A stretch of DNA of 64,000 bases from an uncultured Alphaproteobacteria bacterium (GTDB lineage Bacteria; Pseudomonadota; Alphaproteobacteria; RF32; CAG-239). This document shows, one piece after another, positions 35,330 to 42,633 of the stretch. The notes under the pieces were generated by a model. That model saw only the letters and a list, made by a program, of their open reading frames with translations. It did no database searches and had not been told where the DNA came from. Position 1 is the first letter of the stretch, and the number at the start of each line of letters is the position of its first letter. The DNA lies in assembly GCA_934271195.1 (NCBI GenBank), contig CAKQRB010000021.1, positions 1 to 64,000 on the forward strand, given 5' to 3'. The position numbers and the translations under genes were made by a program.

Positions 35330-35626
35330 TTATTCCCTTCCTTTAGACATCAGGGCAGTGGCAGATATAGAATTTGACATTTTGTGTTTATAGATATCTA
35401 CAAACTGGCGGGTCAGTTCCTGACGATAAGTTTCAACTTTTTTCACATCTTTGAATGAGGCATAAACAAGTTTGTTCCAAGACATTACGCCGGTGTATAC
35501 CAACCGTAGTGAGCCGTCTTCATTAGTGGAATCATAACCGATGGTCAGTCCGGTAAGATGCTTTGCTGATTTGTTTTTGAGGTCGATTTCCCAGTCTTTT
35601 TCAAATTCTTTGAGCTCTTTTTCCAT
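35330..35626 (-). CDS. Small partner protein upstream of the toxin-like gene (98 aa)
   Basis: Acidic N terminus (MEKELKEFEKDWEIDL), then a short beta-rich region (GLTIGYDSTNEDGSLRLVYTGV) and a helical basic C terminus. No family recognised. The stop is 4 nt before the start of the 1367-residue gene, so translation should be coupled. Promoter and spacing fit a two-gene operon. Size and position resemble secretion chaperones, adaptors or immunity proteins, but the sequence does not tell which. Confidence 0.7.
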   Translation of the reverse strand: MEKELKEFEKDWEIDLKNKSAKHLTGLTIGYDSTNEDGSLRLVYTGVMSWNKLVYASFKDVKKVETYRQELTRQFVDIYKHKMSNSISATALMSKGRE

Positions 35627-35664
35627 GATACTTGTCCTTTTTGCGACAAATTTTACCCAAACTC

Positions 35665-35693
35665 ATATTAGCATAATATGCTGTTAAATACAA
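35665..35693 (-). promoter_or_regulatory. Promoter of the toxin-like operon
   Basis: Minus strand TTGTAT (35688-35693), 17-bp spacer, TAATAT (35665-35670), with the dyad GCATA-ATATGC (35671-35681) in the spacer. Confidence 0.55.
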
Positions 35694-35730
35694 TAATTAA
35701 TTGAAGACGGAGGCCGATTTTGCTATGTTG

Positions 35731-35763
35731 GTAAAAAAAGCCCTGATTTTGCAATCAGGGCTT
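35731..35763 (-). terminator. Terminator of pfkA
   Basis: AAGCCCTGATT/AATCAGGGCTT stem (35738-35763) with seven T following on the minus strand. Confidence 0.85.
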
Positions 35764-35785
35764 AAAATATAATGCAAAACAAAAG

Positions 35786-36868
35786 CTATTTAACTTCGCC
35801 GATATACATGCCAAGGTCAATAGCGGCTTTAACAAAGTCGCTGTGCGTGTTCAACAGCGTTGTGCCTTCTTTAACCACGTCTTCCAAAGCATAAGCTTGA
35901 ACGTGGCCGTCTTTCCACGCAACCATCTTGTTGCTTTCGCCTTTGGCCAGCAGCTCAATGGCTTTGGCGCCGAAGACGGCAGCCAGCAGGCGGTCAAGAG
36001 CGGCCGGCGTACCGGAACGCTGAATGTGTCCGAGCTGGGTTACGCGAATCTGAAAATCTTTGTAACGGCTGCTGATTTCGTTGTTAAGATATTGGCCGAT
36101 GCCGCCGTAAACAGCCTCGCCGACCATGTTCTTTTTGTTGGAAAGGTGTTCGCCGTTTTCGGTCTTGATACCTTCCGAAACGACCAATACGGCATGATTG
36201 CGACCGCTGGCTTTAATGGATTTGAGCTTATTGATAATGCCGTCAATGCTGTATGGAATTTCCGGCACCAGACAAACGTCGGCAGAACCGGCCAAAGCGG
36301 AATGCATTGCCAAATGTCCGGCATCGCGTCCCATAACTTCCATAATCAGTGCGCGGTTGTGAGAACGTGCGGTCCATTCCAAATCGTCAATAGCCTGCGT
36401 GCAAACCTGAACGGCAGATTGAAAGCCAACAGAAAATTCGGTAATCGGAGTATCATTGTCAATAGTTTTGGGAATGCCGATAACGCGAACGTCAGTGCCT
36501 TTGCAGTAGTTGCTGACAATGTTCATGCTGCCGTCGCCGCCGACAACGACAATGGCGTCCAGTCCAAGGTCTTTAACGCCCTGTGCAAAACGTCTGGACA
36601 TTTCTTCCAGAGATTCCATTTTAACGCCTTTGTTCAAAGATCCAAGGTAAGAACCGCTGAGTCTCGGCCAAGGGGAGTCGGAAAAATTATGAACGGTGAG
36701 AACTTCAAAACTGTGGGGCGTTTCGGTAATGCCGTCAGTACCGTTATGAATACCATAAACCTCCCAGCCTTTTTTGCTGGCGGCTTCTACAACCGCGCTG
36801 ATAACGGCATTAAGTCCGGCGCAGTCGCCGCCGCTTGTCAAAACACCAATTCTTTTAATTTTATCCAT
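35786..36868 (-). CDS. pfkA: 6-phosphofructokinase
   Basis: Phosphorylates fructose 6-phosphate in glycolysis. 360 residues with GVLTSGGDCAGLNAVI, GGDGSMNIV, PKTIDNDTPITEFSVGFQSAV and MEVMGRDAGHLA. The phosphoryl-donor site has Gly in GGDGS (usual for ATP enzymes) but Lys in PKTIDND (often seen with PPi enzymes). This mixed state is known in ATP-using clades, so ATP is more likely. The start at 36868 has AAGGAG upstream; the frame to 36958 is rejected. A complete Embden-Meyerhof route is unusual for Alphaproteobacteria and suits a fermenter. Confidence 0.93.
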   Translation of the reverse strand: MDKIKRIGVLTSGGDCAGLNAVISAVVEAASKKGWEVYGIHNGTDGITETPHSFEVLTVHNFSDSPWPRLSGSYLGSLNKGVKMESLEEMSRRFAQGVKDLGLDAIVVVGGDGSMNIVSNYCKGTDVRVIGIPKTIDNDTPITEFSVGFQSAVQVCTQAIDDLEWTARSHNRALIMEVMGRDAGHLAMHSALAGSADVCLVPEIPYSIDGIINKLKSIKASGRNHAVLVVSEGIKTENGEHLSNKKNMVGEAVYGGIGQYLNNEISSRYKDFQIRVTQLGHIQRSGTPAALDRLLAAVFGAKAIELLAKGESNKMVAWKDGHVQAYALEDVVKEGTTLLNTHSDFVKAAIDLGMYIGEVK

Positions 36869-36963
36869 CAAAAAACTCCTTGTTTTTAATATAAAAAAGA
36901 TTAAATTTAAGACTATAATAAAATATTCGGGGCATTTATACACCAAGATTTTAAACAAGTCTA

Positions 36964-36992
36964 TTGCAATTTTGAAAATTATCGTGTATAAT
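36964..36992 (+). promoter_or_regulatory. Promoter of the YdcH-like gene
   Basis: TTGCAA (36964-36969), 17-bp spacer, TATAAT (36987-36992); about 70 nt before the ATG at 37066. Confidence 0.75.
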
Positions 36993-37065
36993 ACATATAA
37001 ATTTTATGGAAATATTTCCAGCAAAAAATAAGTTATCAAATTTTTTCTTAATAAAGGTAGGTTTA

Positions 37066-37278
37066 ATGACCAATTTAAGCACTTTGGACAAGCTCCAACA
37101 ACAATTGTGCGAACTAAAGTTAGAAGAGAGAAGAGTTCGTTCGGACATCAAAAATCTGGTCAGAAAGAATTCGACAATTGATTTTTTTCAGGCAAAACAA
37201 CTAAATAGCCTCCGCACCGGTGTCAAAAGCCGGATAAAAAGCGTTGAGTCTAAAATCATGCCTAATATTATTGCATAA
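37066..37278 (+). CDS. YdcH/DUF465-like small coiled-coil protein
   Basis: 70 residues, highly charged and helical (STLDKLQQQLCELKLEERRV), ending ESKIMPNIIA. Short DUF465 proteins have the same helical hairpin and a PDIIA-type ending. The function of the family is unknown. The start at 37066 follows AAAGGTAGG; the longer frame from 37006 begins beyond the promoter and lacks a ribosome site. It lies just upstream of rpsU. Confidence 0.65.
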   Translation: MTNLSTLDKLQQQLCELKLEERRVRSDIKNLVRKNSTIDFFQAKQLNSLRTGVKSRIKSVESKIMPNIIA

Positions 37279-37283
37279 AATGA

Positions 37284-37312
37284 TTGCAAAATCAGATTTT
37301 GTGTGTTAATAA
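37284..37312 (+). promoter_or_regulatory. Promoter of rpsU
   Basis: TTGCAA (37284-37289), 17-bp spacer, TAATAA (37307-37312). Confidence 0.5.
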
Positions 37313-37366
37313 ATAGCGCGAAACTCGTTATTAACCTTTTAAAATAAGTGAAATGGGGTGATTTAA

Positions 37367-37573
37367 GTGGTTCAAGTTACTGTTATCGGTAATGATGTAG
37401 CTCAGTCTCTGAAAGTTTTGAAAAAGAAGATGCAAAGAGAAGGTGTCTTCCGCGAGATGAAATTAAGACGTCATCATGAGAAAAATTCTGAGAAAAAAGC
37501 CCGTCGTCAGGCTGAAGCCGTAAGACGCGCGCGCAAACAGCTGCGGAAACGCTTAGATACTGAAGGATTCTAG
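37367..37573 (+). CDS. rpsU: Ribosomal protein bS21
   Basis: 68 residues, the basic helical small-subunit protein that helps initiation on ribosome sites. Recognised by [36 protein letters not shown] and the Arg/Lys-rich C-terminal half, as in alphaproteobacterial S21. GTG start at 37367 with GGGGTGA 5 nt upstream. Single-gene unit with its own promoter and terminator. Confidence 0.95.
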   Translation: MVQVTVIGNDVAQSLKVLKKKMQREGVFREMKLRRHHEKNSEKKARRQAEAVRRARKQLRKRLDTEGF

Positions 37574-37591
37574 TCCTTTGGAGAATTTTGA

Positions 37592-37615
37592 AAAGGAGGC
37601 TTTTAGCCTCCTTTT
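37592..37615 (+). terminator. Terminator of rpsU
   Basis: AAAGGAGGC/GCCTCCTTT stem with a T run. Confidence 0.85.
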
Positions 37616-37645
37616 TGCATACTCGTAATAAAAATAAATTAGCCG

Positions 37646-38722
37646 CTACGAACAACTGTAACTGTGATTAAACTCGCCATCACAAAGAGTTGAAGGGCAT
37701 CTGCTAGAGCTCTCGTGGTCATCCGCCGCCCAATCACACCAATCCTGCTGTTTCCAACACGCTTCTGAAATGTTATAATTTCCTCCGGTATAGTCGCAAC
37801 TCAAAAAACACCATCCGCCTGACCAAGTTGTAGAAATACTTGTAAGAGAATGGCAACTTGATCCGCCACCGGAACTACCACCGCCGGAATAACATCCAGA
37901 GCCACCGCAGCGCGTATCACATGATTGGATAGATCCGTCAGTACAGCAGTCACCATGACATGTTGAGTGAACGGAACACCAGTCTGAAGAGTAGCGATTA
38001 CAACATGAAACGGAGTTATAGCAGGTTTTGTTGCCACAACCGTTTTTCTTGGAGGACGAACATCCGGTAGGGTCAGAGGAATAAGGATAACCGGACGGGC
38101 AGTTCATGTTGCAGGTGTAATAACAGGTATATTCGCAGCCGTCGGTGCCGTTCGTTCCGTAGTTCTTAGAAGTAAGAGAAGTATAATCGGGACAACCTGA
38201 CGGTTTACAACAGGTTCCGTAAGAATTATCATAAGAGCATCGTCCGGAGTTCTTTTTAAGCTTCTGACCGGAAGGACAAGAGTTAGTATAACCTGTATCC
38301 CGACAAGCGCGGGGATTGTCAGTCTTGCATTGTTTGTAAAGAGAACCGTCACTCGGACAAGGAGTGTCAACATATTGAGGAATGGAGCATGAGGTCGTGT
38401 TATATCCGTTTTGTTTACACCACTTCGCGGCGTCGCATTTAAGATAATGGTCGTCACGAGAACATTTTCCGGCATCGGCATAATATTGCGGACACTTGCC
38501 GTCAGCATAGTAGGTGAAGCCGTTGCTTTCACAAAAAGCGGAATCTTCATTCATATTCATGTTTCCGCCGCCACCGGCAAGATCATCATCAGCACAGTCT
38601 GGCAGGAAGCAAACGCCACAGTAAGCGGAGGTTGGGAGGAGAACCGAGAAAGCTGCGGCAACAGCAAAAACTGACACCGCAGAGTTTAGTTTCATGTGTA
38701 GCATAGTGTTAGTATTCTTCAT
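37646..38722 (-). CDS. Exported cysteine-rich protein (41 Cys in 358 aa)
   Basis: The N-terminal signal peptide has a basic start, a hydrophobic core AVSVFAVAAAFSVLLPTSA and cleavage near AYC; a Cys just after it might also be lipidated. The mature part has about 40 Cys in patterns such as CPSG-x-K, CC pairs and CxxxC, plus Gly/Ser-rich linkers and many Tyr, Asn and Thr, as in disulfide-stabilised surface proteins. No known domain is assigned. GGGAGGAAG precedes the start at 38722. A near-consensus promoter with a palindrome on its -10 suggests strong, regulated expression. An extracellular or cell-surface place is inferred. Confidence 0.8.
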   Translation of the reverse strand: MKNTNTMLHMKLNSAVSVFAVAAAFSVLLPTSAYCGVCFLPDCADDDLAGGGGNMNMNEDSAFCESNGFTYYADGKCPQYYADAGKCSRDDHYLKCDAAKWCKQNGYNTTSCSIPQYVDTPCPSDGSLYKQCKTDNPRACRDTGYTNSCPSGQKLKKNSGRCSYDNSYGTCCKPSGCPDYTSLTSKNYGTNGTDGCEYTCYYTCNMNCPSGYPYSSDPTGCSSSKKNGCGNKTCYNSVSCCNRYSSDWCSVHSTCHGDCCTDGSIQSCDTRCGGSGCYSGGGSSGGGSSCHSLTSISTTWSGGWCFLSCDYTGGNYNISEACWKQQDWCDWAADDHESSSRCPSTLCDGEFNHSYSCS

Positions 38723-38746
38723 CGGCTTCCTCCCTAAAAAGTTCCA

Positions 38747-38786
38747 ATACTAAGATTAGTATATCATAAAGAAACGCCAGTGTCAA
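38747..38786 (-). promoter_or_regulatory. Near-consensus promoter with palindromic site for the Cys-rich gene
   Basis: Minus strand TTGACA (38781-38786), 17-bp spacer, TATACT (38758-38763). A perfect 16-bp palindrome ATACTAA-GA-TTAGTAT... its arms are ATACTAA and TTAGTAT with a 2-bp centre (38747-38762), covering the -10 and start region. Confidence 0.75.
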
Positions 38787-38957
38787 ACACTCATGAAGAA
38801 TAATGTGGAAATTTTGGGCAGAGGAGTGGGAAAAGCAGTGGAGATTTTGGCTAAGATAAAAACTTTAGCCAAATCTGTGTGTTATCGTCTAAAAGCATAA
38901 AATTAAACACTTTATCAAAGACAAGCTTAAGGAGAATATTAAATTTAAGAAACCATC

Positions 38958-39743
38958 TTATGAAATGATAATTTGTTTGATTTGAACAGCCAAGCCTGTT
39001 GTGTCGTCCGTTTCAATAAACACGCCGCAGAAGGTTCCTTTTCCTTTTGCCGGACAGAGGCGCCCGCCGGTATACTTGCGGGTCAGCCGATTCACCGGTT
39101 CTTCTTTTTCAAAGCCGATGACCGAGTTATAATCGCCGCACATTCCGACATCGGTCATATAAGCCGTGCCGCCGTCACGAATGGTCGCGTCAGCCGTTGG
39201 AATATGGGTATGGGAGCCGATAACAGCCGAAACCCGTCCGTCCAGATAATGTCCGACCGAAACTTTTTCAGCGGTGGCTTCGGCGTGAATATCAACAAAT
39301 ATGGCATCAATATTTTTGCCAAGTGTATAATTTTTGAGCAAATTGTCAATTGCCTGTGCCGGACAGTCTACGGCTTCCATAAAAAGCCGACCAAGTAGCT
39401 GGGTGACCAGAATTTTTTTGCCGTTGGCCAGTTCAAATTCAACAAAACCATGCCCCGGCAGGTGAGGCGGATAATTCAACGGCCGTACGATTCTTTTGCA
39501 TTCATTCAAAAACGGAATAAGCTCGCGCTGTTGCCAGACATGGTTTCCGGTTACCAGTACGTCAGTGCCTTTTTGTAAAAAATCTTTGCAAATTGCGGGG
39601 GTTGCGCCAAAACCATGAGCTGCGTTTTCAATATTTACAATAAAAACGTCAGGATGATAAATGTCTTTGAGACTGTCAATATTGTTGAGAACGGCTTCTC
39701 GGCCGGCTCTGGCGACAACATCGCCGCAATAAATTATCTTCAA
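38958..39743 (-). CDS. ymdB: YmdB-family metallophosphoesterase
   Basis: 261 residues of the calcineurin-like YmdB/TIGR00282 family, which hydrolyses 2',3'-cyclic nucleotides in studied members. Metal-site motifs are CGDVVARAGREAV, NIENAAHGFG, TGNHVW, DIHAEATAEK and GSHTHIPTADA. In Alphaproteobacteria it is often near zapA, 6S RNA and a 5-formyltetrahydrofolate cyclo-ligase gene; here it follows the 6S RNA directly and the cyclo-ligase is missing. Start at 39743 with no competing ATG. Confidence 0.93.
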   Translation of the reverse strand: MKIIYCGDVVARAGREAVLNNIDSLKDIYHPDVFIVNIENAAHGFGATPAICKDFLQKGTDVLVTGNHVWQQRELIPFLNECKRIVRPLNYPPHLPGHGFVEFELANGKKILVTQLLGRLFMEAVDCPAQAIDNLLKNYTLGKNIDAIFVDIHAEATAEKVSVGHYLDGRVSAVIGSHTHIPTADATIRDGGTAYMTDVGMCGDYNSVIGFEKEEPVNRLTRKYTGGRLCPAKGKGTFCGVFIETDDTTGLAVQIKQIIIS

Positions 39744-39776
39744 CCGAAGACTCCTTGCTGTTTGGGCTTTGGCAAC

Positions 39777-39800
39777 AAAAAAATCCCGAAAGGGGGATTT
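39777..39800 (-). terminator. Terminator of 6S RNA
   Basis: AAATCCC...GGGATTT stem with seven T on the minus strand, just past the 6S closing stem. Confidence 0.75.
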
Positions 39801-39803
39801 TAT

Positions 39804-39964
39804 TGGGAAGGTGCCGTCTGACCGTATGGATTACATTCTAATCGAACCGCTTGGACAAAGTGGGTGCCGTAATAACTAAACCTCGGTTCAGACAGGGACA
39901 GCTCCCTATAAAAAAATGTTGGCTCGGTAGACCTGCGGAAATACGAGCCAGACAGTCACCTTCT
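39804..39964 (-). ncRNA. ssrS: 6S RNA
   Basis: About 160 nt on the minus strand between zapA and ymdB, the usual alphaproteobacterial place. The 5' AAGGTGACTGTCTGG pairs with 3' GGTCAGACGGCACCTT to form the closing stem; the middle can form the long rod with a central bubble that mimics an open promoter and binds sigma-70 holoenzyme. Ends are set from the closing stem and terminator and may be off by several bases. Confidence 0.85.
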
Positions 39965-39975
39965 ATGCCTATAGG

Positions 39976-40311
39976 CTACAACATTTCGATAGAAGATGCA
40001 ACAGAAATTATCTGATTTTTTAAACTTTTTATCTCTTCGCTCAGAGAAGCGTCAAAATCAAGAAGTTGCGAGTTATCCACAGCAACGGCTGATGAGCTTT
40101 TTCCGGCTTTTTTAAGTTCGCTCAGCTCATCAGCCAGCAAAAGGCCGGCCAGAACCAAAACCATGCTTTCATTAACCTGTCCGACGGATAGGTTAAGAGC
40201 CTTAGCTTTTTCGTCAAGCAGGCGCGCCAGCTGAATGATGCGGACTTCTTGTCCGTCCTCGCAGGCTACGGCATACTCGCGCGAATTAATTGTGATTGTT
40301 ACCTGAGCCAT
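39976..40311 (-). CDS. zapA: Cell division protein ZapA
   Basis: 111 residues. The N-terminal ZapA globular part (VTITINSREYAVACEDGQEV, LARLLDEKAKAL) is followed by MVLVLAGLLLADELSELKK and a coiled-coil C terminus. ZapA bundles FtsZ filaments at midcell. It overlaps the DUF4164 gene by 26 bp, a common pair in this class, and is followed by 6S RNA. Confidence 0.92.
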   Translation of the reverse strand: MAQVTITINSREYAVACEDGQEVRIIQLARLLDEKAKALNLSVGQVNESMVLVLAGLLLADELSELKKAGKSSSAVAVDNSQLLDFDASLSEEIKSLKNQIISVASSIEML

Positions 40312-40558
40312 CTTTTTCCAAAACTTTATCCAAACGGTTGATTACGGAATCGACATTGTCGATAATCTGAGCATAAGAAGACTTCATTGCCTCGATTTTC
40401 TTTTCGCGCAACTTAATGTCGGCGACAAACTTCTTTTGTCTTTGCAAAACTTCTTTTTTCTTACCGTCCAGAACTTCATTTAAATGAGCCAAAGCGTTGC
40501 TGAGTTCGGAAATTGCCTCGTTTGTCTTCGGCAGAAGGATATTTTTTGTATCAGTCAA
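40286..40558 (-). CDS. DUF4164-like coiled-coil protein
   Basis: 90 residues, almost entirely one or two amphipathic helices (LSNALAHLNEVLDGKKKEV... REKKIEAMKSSYAQIID). Its position directly upstream of and overlapping zapA matches DUF4164 proteins of Alphaproteobacteria, thought to be linked to division. TTG start at 40558 with AAGGAAGAG 7 nt upstream. The promoter lies at 40615-40642. Confidence 0.7.
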   Translation of the reverse strand: MTDTKNILLPKTNEAISELSNALAHLNEVLDGKKKEVLQRQKKFVADIKLREKKIEAMKSSYAQIIDNVDSVINRLDKVLEKDGSGNNHN

Positions 40559-40614
40559 AATATTTCTCTTCCTTTTCTGAGATTATTCTCGTATATTAAT
40601 ATCAATTCGGCAAT

Positions 40615-40642
40615 ATAGTACTAACATATCAGACTTTTTCAA
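40615..40642 (-). promoter_or_regulatory. Promoter of the DUF4164-zapA-6S unit
   Basis: Minus strand TTGAAA (40637-40642), 16-bp spacer, TACTAT (40615-40620). Confidence 0.55.
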
Positions 40643-40658
40643 GTAACAAAAAACAATT

Positions 40659-41198
40659 ATGCAAAGTTTTATAATAAAATTAGAAAATCAGAACGAAGAC
40701 TTAATCAATGATGATAACATTTGCTGTTATCTCATCGATTCTTCTTATAAAAAAGAAAAGATTAATGCGTTGGCAGCGCGGATTCATGCCGGTGATTGCC
40801 TGCTGTTGGTCGGCGGAAAAAATGCGGACGACATCTGCTGTGAATATGGGCTGGACGGCGTGGTGGTTGAGGTATCTGAGAATCTGCCATATAAAAAACA
40901 ACTTTCGGGTTTGCGTGAAAAAATCGGCAAGGGGCGCTTTGTCGGTGTAGTTTGCCCGCTGCAGCGCCATGCGGCCATGATTGTCAGCGAAACCGAACCG
41001 GATTTTGTGGCCTTTCGGATTGACAGCCTGACACGGGCGAGGGAGATTGTTTCTTGGTATAATGAGCTGTTTCTGATTCAGTCTGCTGTCATAAGCGGTA
41101 AAGCTGACTGCGATTTGCGTGGGTTTGATACCGATTTTCTGATTCTCACTCCTGAAGAATTTAAAATTTTGGTTGCTAAAAAAGAAAGTTTAGATTAA
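40659..41198 (+). CDS. ThiE/TenI-like TIM-barrel protein, divergent
   Basis: 179 residues. The core has the beta-alpha pattern of thiamine-phosphate synthase relatives: DCLLLVGGKNADDICCEYGL followed by DGVVVEV (compare GADGVHLG), GVVCPLQRHAAMIVSETEPD and FVAFR. It is shorter than ThiE (about 210), the Asp/Lys phosphate-site motifs are not visible, and HLGQ is absent, so catalysis is doubtful. A thiE-like gene near efp is seen in other Alphaproteobacteria, which supports the relation. It begins 37 nt before efp. Moderate confidence in the family, low in activity. Confidence 0.5.
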   Translation: MQSFIIKLENQNEDLINDDNICCYLIDSSYKKEKINALAARIHAGDCLLLVGGKNADDICCEYGLDGVVVEVSENLPYKKQLSGLREKIGKGRFVGVVCPLQRHAAMIVSETEPDFVAFRIDSLTRAREIVSWYNELFLIQSAVISGKADCDLRGFDTDFLILTPEEFKILVAKKESLD

Positions 41199-41235
41199 TT
41201 ATTATTCAAAAAAATAAATATGGAGACAAATAACA

Positions 41236-41799
41236 ATGAAACAATTAGCAGGATCAATCAGAATTGGCTGGGTTATTGAATACAAAGGAAAAGCCTGGAC
41301 CGTAACCAAAGCTCAACACATCAAACCGGGAAAAGGCGGCGCTTTTATGCAGGTGGAGATGAAAGCCGTTGAAGAAGGCACCAAAACCAACGAGCGTTTC
41401 AGAACCGAAGACAGCGTTGAAAAATTGATGGTTGAAGAAAAAGACTGCCAGTTCCTGTTTGAGGATTCTAACGGTCTGACCTTTATGGAAAGCGAAACCT
41501 TTGAACAATTCACCATGCCGTCAGATATTCTGGGCGATTCCCGCCCGTTTATGACCGATGGTATGACGGTTTATATCAACTTTATTGATGGCAAGCCGAT
41601 TTCTGTCGAGCTGCCGATGCAGGTTGTCTGCACCGTTGTTGAAACCGAACCGGTGGTTAAAGGCCAGACCGCGTCTTCCTCTTATAAGCCGAGCGTTTTG
41701 GACAACGGCGTCCGCGTTATGGTTCCGCCGTTTATCAATACCGGTGACAAAATCGTTGTTGCCACCACCGATGCAACTTATGTAGAGAGAGCCAAATAA
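41236..41799 (+). CDS. efp: Elongation factor P
   Basis: 187 residues. Relieves ribosome stalling at polyproline. The N-terminal KOW domain carries the loop KPGKGGAFMQVEMK with the Lys that is modified in many bacteria; the two OB domains end TDATYVERAK. The start at 41236 has GGAGACAAATAAC upstream. Its stop overlaps the ATG of the IMPase-family gene (TAATG). Confidence 0.96.
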   Translation: MKQLAGSIRIGWVIEYKGKAWTVTKAQHIKPGKGGAFMQVEMKAVEEGTKTNERFRTEDSVEKLMVEEKDCQFLFEDSNGLTFMESETFEQFTMPSDILGDSRPFMTDGMTVYINFIDGKPISVELPMQVVCTVVETEPVVKGQTASSSYKPSVLDNGVRVMVPPFINTGDKIVVATTDATYVERAK

Positions 41800-42602
41800 T
41801 GTCTTATCTTTCCCCTGTTTCAGCCATGCTGGTCAATGCTGTCAAAAAAGCCGGACAGTCCTTGACCCGTGACTTTAATGAAGTTGAAAAATTGCAGAAT
41901 TCCGTAAAAGGGCACAGCGAATTTGTGGTATCTGCCGTTAACCGCGTGACCAGAAGTCTGCAGCAGGAATTGTCCAAAGCCAAACCGAATTATCCGTTTT
42001 ATGCAGATGGAAAACCGCGTCCGCAAGGAGTGCATTTTGTTGTTTCTCCGATTGACGGGATAATGAACTTTGCGCACGGGATTCCCTATTTTTCAATTTC
42101 TGCTTCAATCGTGGAAAATGAAACCACGCTGGCTTCTGTCATTTATAATCCGGCTACCGACGAGTTGTTCTTTGCCGAAAAAGGCGTCGGTGCTTTCAAA
42201 GAAGGCTACCGGAATCACGAGCGCCTGCGTGTCTCTTCTCGCAAGGAACTGCATGGAGCGTTAACGGCGTCTTTGCTGAAGTACAGGGAAAAACCGGAAG
42301 AATATCATAACATTCACGGTCGCCTGATTGCCGGCACGGAAGATTTGCGGATTTTCGGTGCATTGAGCTTGGATTTGGCAAACGTTGCTGCCGGAAAACT
42401 TGATGCTGCGGTCAGTCTGGCAAACAGCGTTTCTGATCTGACGGCAGGTATTCTTTTGGTTAAAGAAGCCGGTGGTTCGGTTTTGGAAATTGCACAAAAA
42501 GATATCCGCTCGGAAGATCTGGCAGCGGTATTTGCCAGCGGTAATATTCTGGCTTCTAATCAGGCATTGGCCAAACCGGTTTATGAACTGCTGAACAAAT
42601 AA
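41799..42602 (+). CDS. Inositol-monophosphatase-family protein with altered metal site
   Basis: 267 residues of the IMPase/SuhB fold. The signature usually written DPIDGTxNF reads SPIDGIMNF, so the first metal-binding Asp is Ser, and the preceding GEE segment is replaced by ADGK. The last Asp (family WDxAAG) survives in SDLTAGILLVKEAGG. Two of the usual metal ligands therefore differ and phosphatase activity is uncertain. It is translationally coupled to efp, a pairing found in Alphaproteobacteria. Confidence 0.82.
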   Translation: MSYLSPVSAMLVNAVKKAGQSLTRDFNEVEKLQNSVKGHSEFVVSAVNRVTRSLQQELSKAKPNYPFYADGKPRPQGVHFVVSPIDGIMNFAHGIPYFSISASIVENETTLASVIYNPATDELFFAEKGVGAFKEGYRNHERLRVSSRKELHGALTASLLKYREKPEEYHNIHGRLIAGTEDLRIFGALSLDLANVAAGKLDAAVSLANSVSDLTAGILLVKEAGGSVLEIAQKDIRSEDLAAVFASGNILASNQALAKPVYELLNK

Positions 42603-42633
42603 AGTTTGTAACTTTATAAAAACAGAGGGCAAA

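Noticed and set aside
35843..36889. 348-codon open frame antisense to pfkA
   Set aside because: Shadow of the phosphofructokinase gene, with no start signals or recognisable domains.
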